64,000 bases of DNA, taken from positions 1 to 64,000 of the forward strand of contig VRUJ01000016.1 of assembly GCA_019456165.1 (NCBI GenBank). The letters are read 5' to 3'. The position numbers were made by a program, and so were the translations under genes. Of this stretch, positions 63,566-64,000 are shown piece by piece. The notes under the pieces are model-generated. The model was not told the DNA's origin and did no database searches. It worked only from the letters and a program-made list of their open reading frames with translations. Source of the DNA: Chloroflexota bacterium. GTDB taxonomy: Bacteria > Chloroflexota > Anaerolineae > Anaerolineales > UBA11579. Position 1 is the first letter of the stretch; each line of letters begins with the position of its first letter.

Positions 63566-64000
63566 TTAGTTTAATGCCAGTCTCGACCTATACTGCAACG
63601 CCTCCGCCAGGTGTTCTGGGGCTATCTCAGTTTCTCTGGCCAGGTCTGCGATGGTGCGGGACAGTTTTAGTACGCGATGGTAGGCGCGTGCCGAGAGCTG
63701 CATCTGGCTCATAGCGCTGCTGATCAACGAGCTGGCTTCATCACCTAAATCACAGAAAATACGCACCTCAGCGGGACCCATATCCGCATTGCAAGTGATG
63801 GTCTCTTGTTCTGCCAGTCGAGTGCGCTGGGTTTCACGGGCTGCTTCAACGCGAGTTTGCACATCAGCAGAAAGTTCACCCAGCCTATCGTCCCTTAATT
63901 TTTCGTAGTCTACGCGTGGAACCTCAATGTGAATATCAATGCGGTCGAGCAAAGGTCCCGATAGGCGTTTTTGGTAGCGTGTGATCGTGCTGTGTGAGCA
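63566..64000 (-). CDS. comM: C-terminal part of ComM (Mg-chelatase-like AAA+ ATPase), cut by the window edge
   Basis: The minus strand is open from the window end: CSHSTITRYQKRLSGPLLDR, then IDIHIEVPRVDYEKL, QMQLSARAYHRVLKLSRTIA and EHLAEALQYRSRL, stopping at 63566. These are the arginine-finger and C-terminal motifs of ComM/YifB, the helicase for branch migration in natural transformation. It has no stop codon, unlike the copy at 58204-58680, so this one is probably the working gene. The start and AAA+ core lie beyond 64000. Confidence 0.88.
   Translation of the reverse strand, partial: CSHSTITRYQKRLSGPLLDRIDIHIEVPRVDYEKLRDDRLGELSADVQTRVEAARETQRTRLAEQETITCNADMGPAEVRIFCDLGDEASSLISSAMSQMQLSARAYHRVLKLSRTIADLARETEIAPEHLAEALQYRSRLALN

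Overview
The window reads as one chromosomal segment of a free-living heterotrophic bacterium, most likely a member of the Chloroflexota (Anaerolineae type). This is inferred from the gene content: Ser/Thr kinases fused to TolB/WD40-like propellers, Thr/Pro-rich lipoproteins, a complete Liv-type transporter, many amidohydrolases and sarcosine-oxidase-like flavoproteins, and mixed SD-led and apparently leaderless starts. Nothing in the window fixes the taxonomy. There is no rRNA, complete tRNA, CRISPR array or transposase.

Layout. 0.2-4.5 kb (minus): an amidohydrolase fused to a CYTH-like domain, a membrane protein and CinA. 4.5-7.9 kb (minus): two sarcosine-oxidase-like flavoproteins around an ornithine-cyclodeaminase-family enzyme. 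7.9-13.7 kb (minus): a livKHMGF operon closed by a clear terminator, with an internal hairpin after livK. 14.3-23.2 kb (plus): gyrB, an Arg-rich coiled-coil/PH-like protein with an in-frame TGA, and two membrane Ser/Thr kinases with extracellular propellers. 23.3-25.5 kb: folD and a frameshifted Leu/Glu-type dehydrogenase. 26-41 kb (plus): a large nitrogen-heterocycle catabolic cluster resembling the E. coli ygeW-ygeX-hyuA-yqeA-ssnA region. It holds an SsnA-like deaminase, a FAD enzyme, a GntR regulator, two carbamoyltransferases, carbamate kinase, two fold-type-II PLP enzymes and a dihydropyrimidinase. 41-44.7 kb: three complex-I-like membrane subunits without peripheral arm. 44.8-50 kb: a coiled-coil protein, SelB and a GAF-GAF-PP2C phosphatase. 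50.4-56 kb: an AT-rich surface-glycan/methyltransferase block. 56-58 kb: an MFS exporter and relics. 58.2-64 kb: two secreted lipoproteins (GH74-like and GH5-like) between two copies of the comM 3' end.

How the genes may work together. The 26-41 kb genes could deaminate purines, open the ring (hydantoinase), transfer carbamoyl groups and recover ATP from carbamoyl phosphate through carbamate kinase. A GntR regulator and a matching palindrome at the first promoter suggest local control. The 4.5-13.7 kb genes would import and oxidise amino or imino acids.

Most interesting signals: an IVS-like element (four-helix-bundle gene inside a long imperfect inverted repeat) between the two carbamoyltransferase genes; the comM-duplication island; a poly-G spacer in a possible phase-variable kinase promoter; an in-frame TGA in the coiled-coil/PH protein; the amidohydrolase-CYTH fusion; and the orphan complex-I-like trio.
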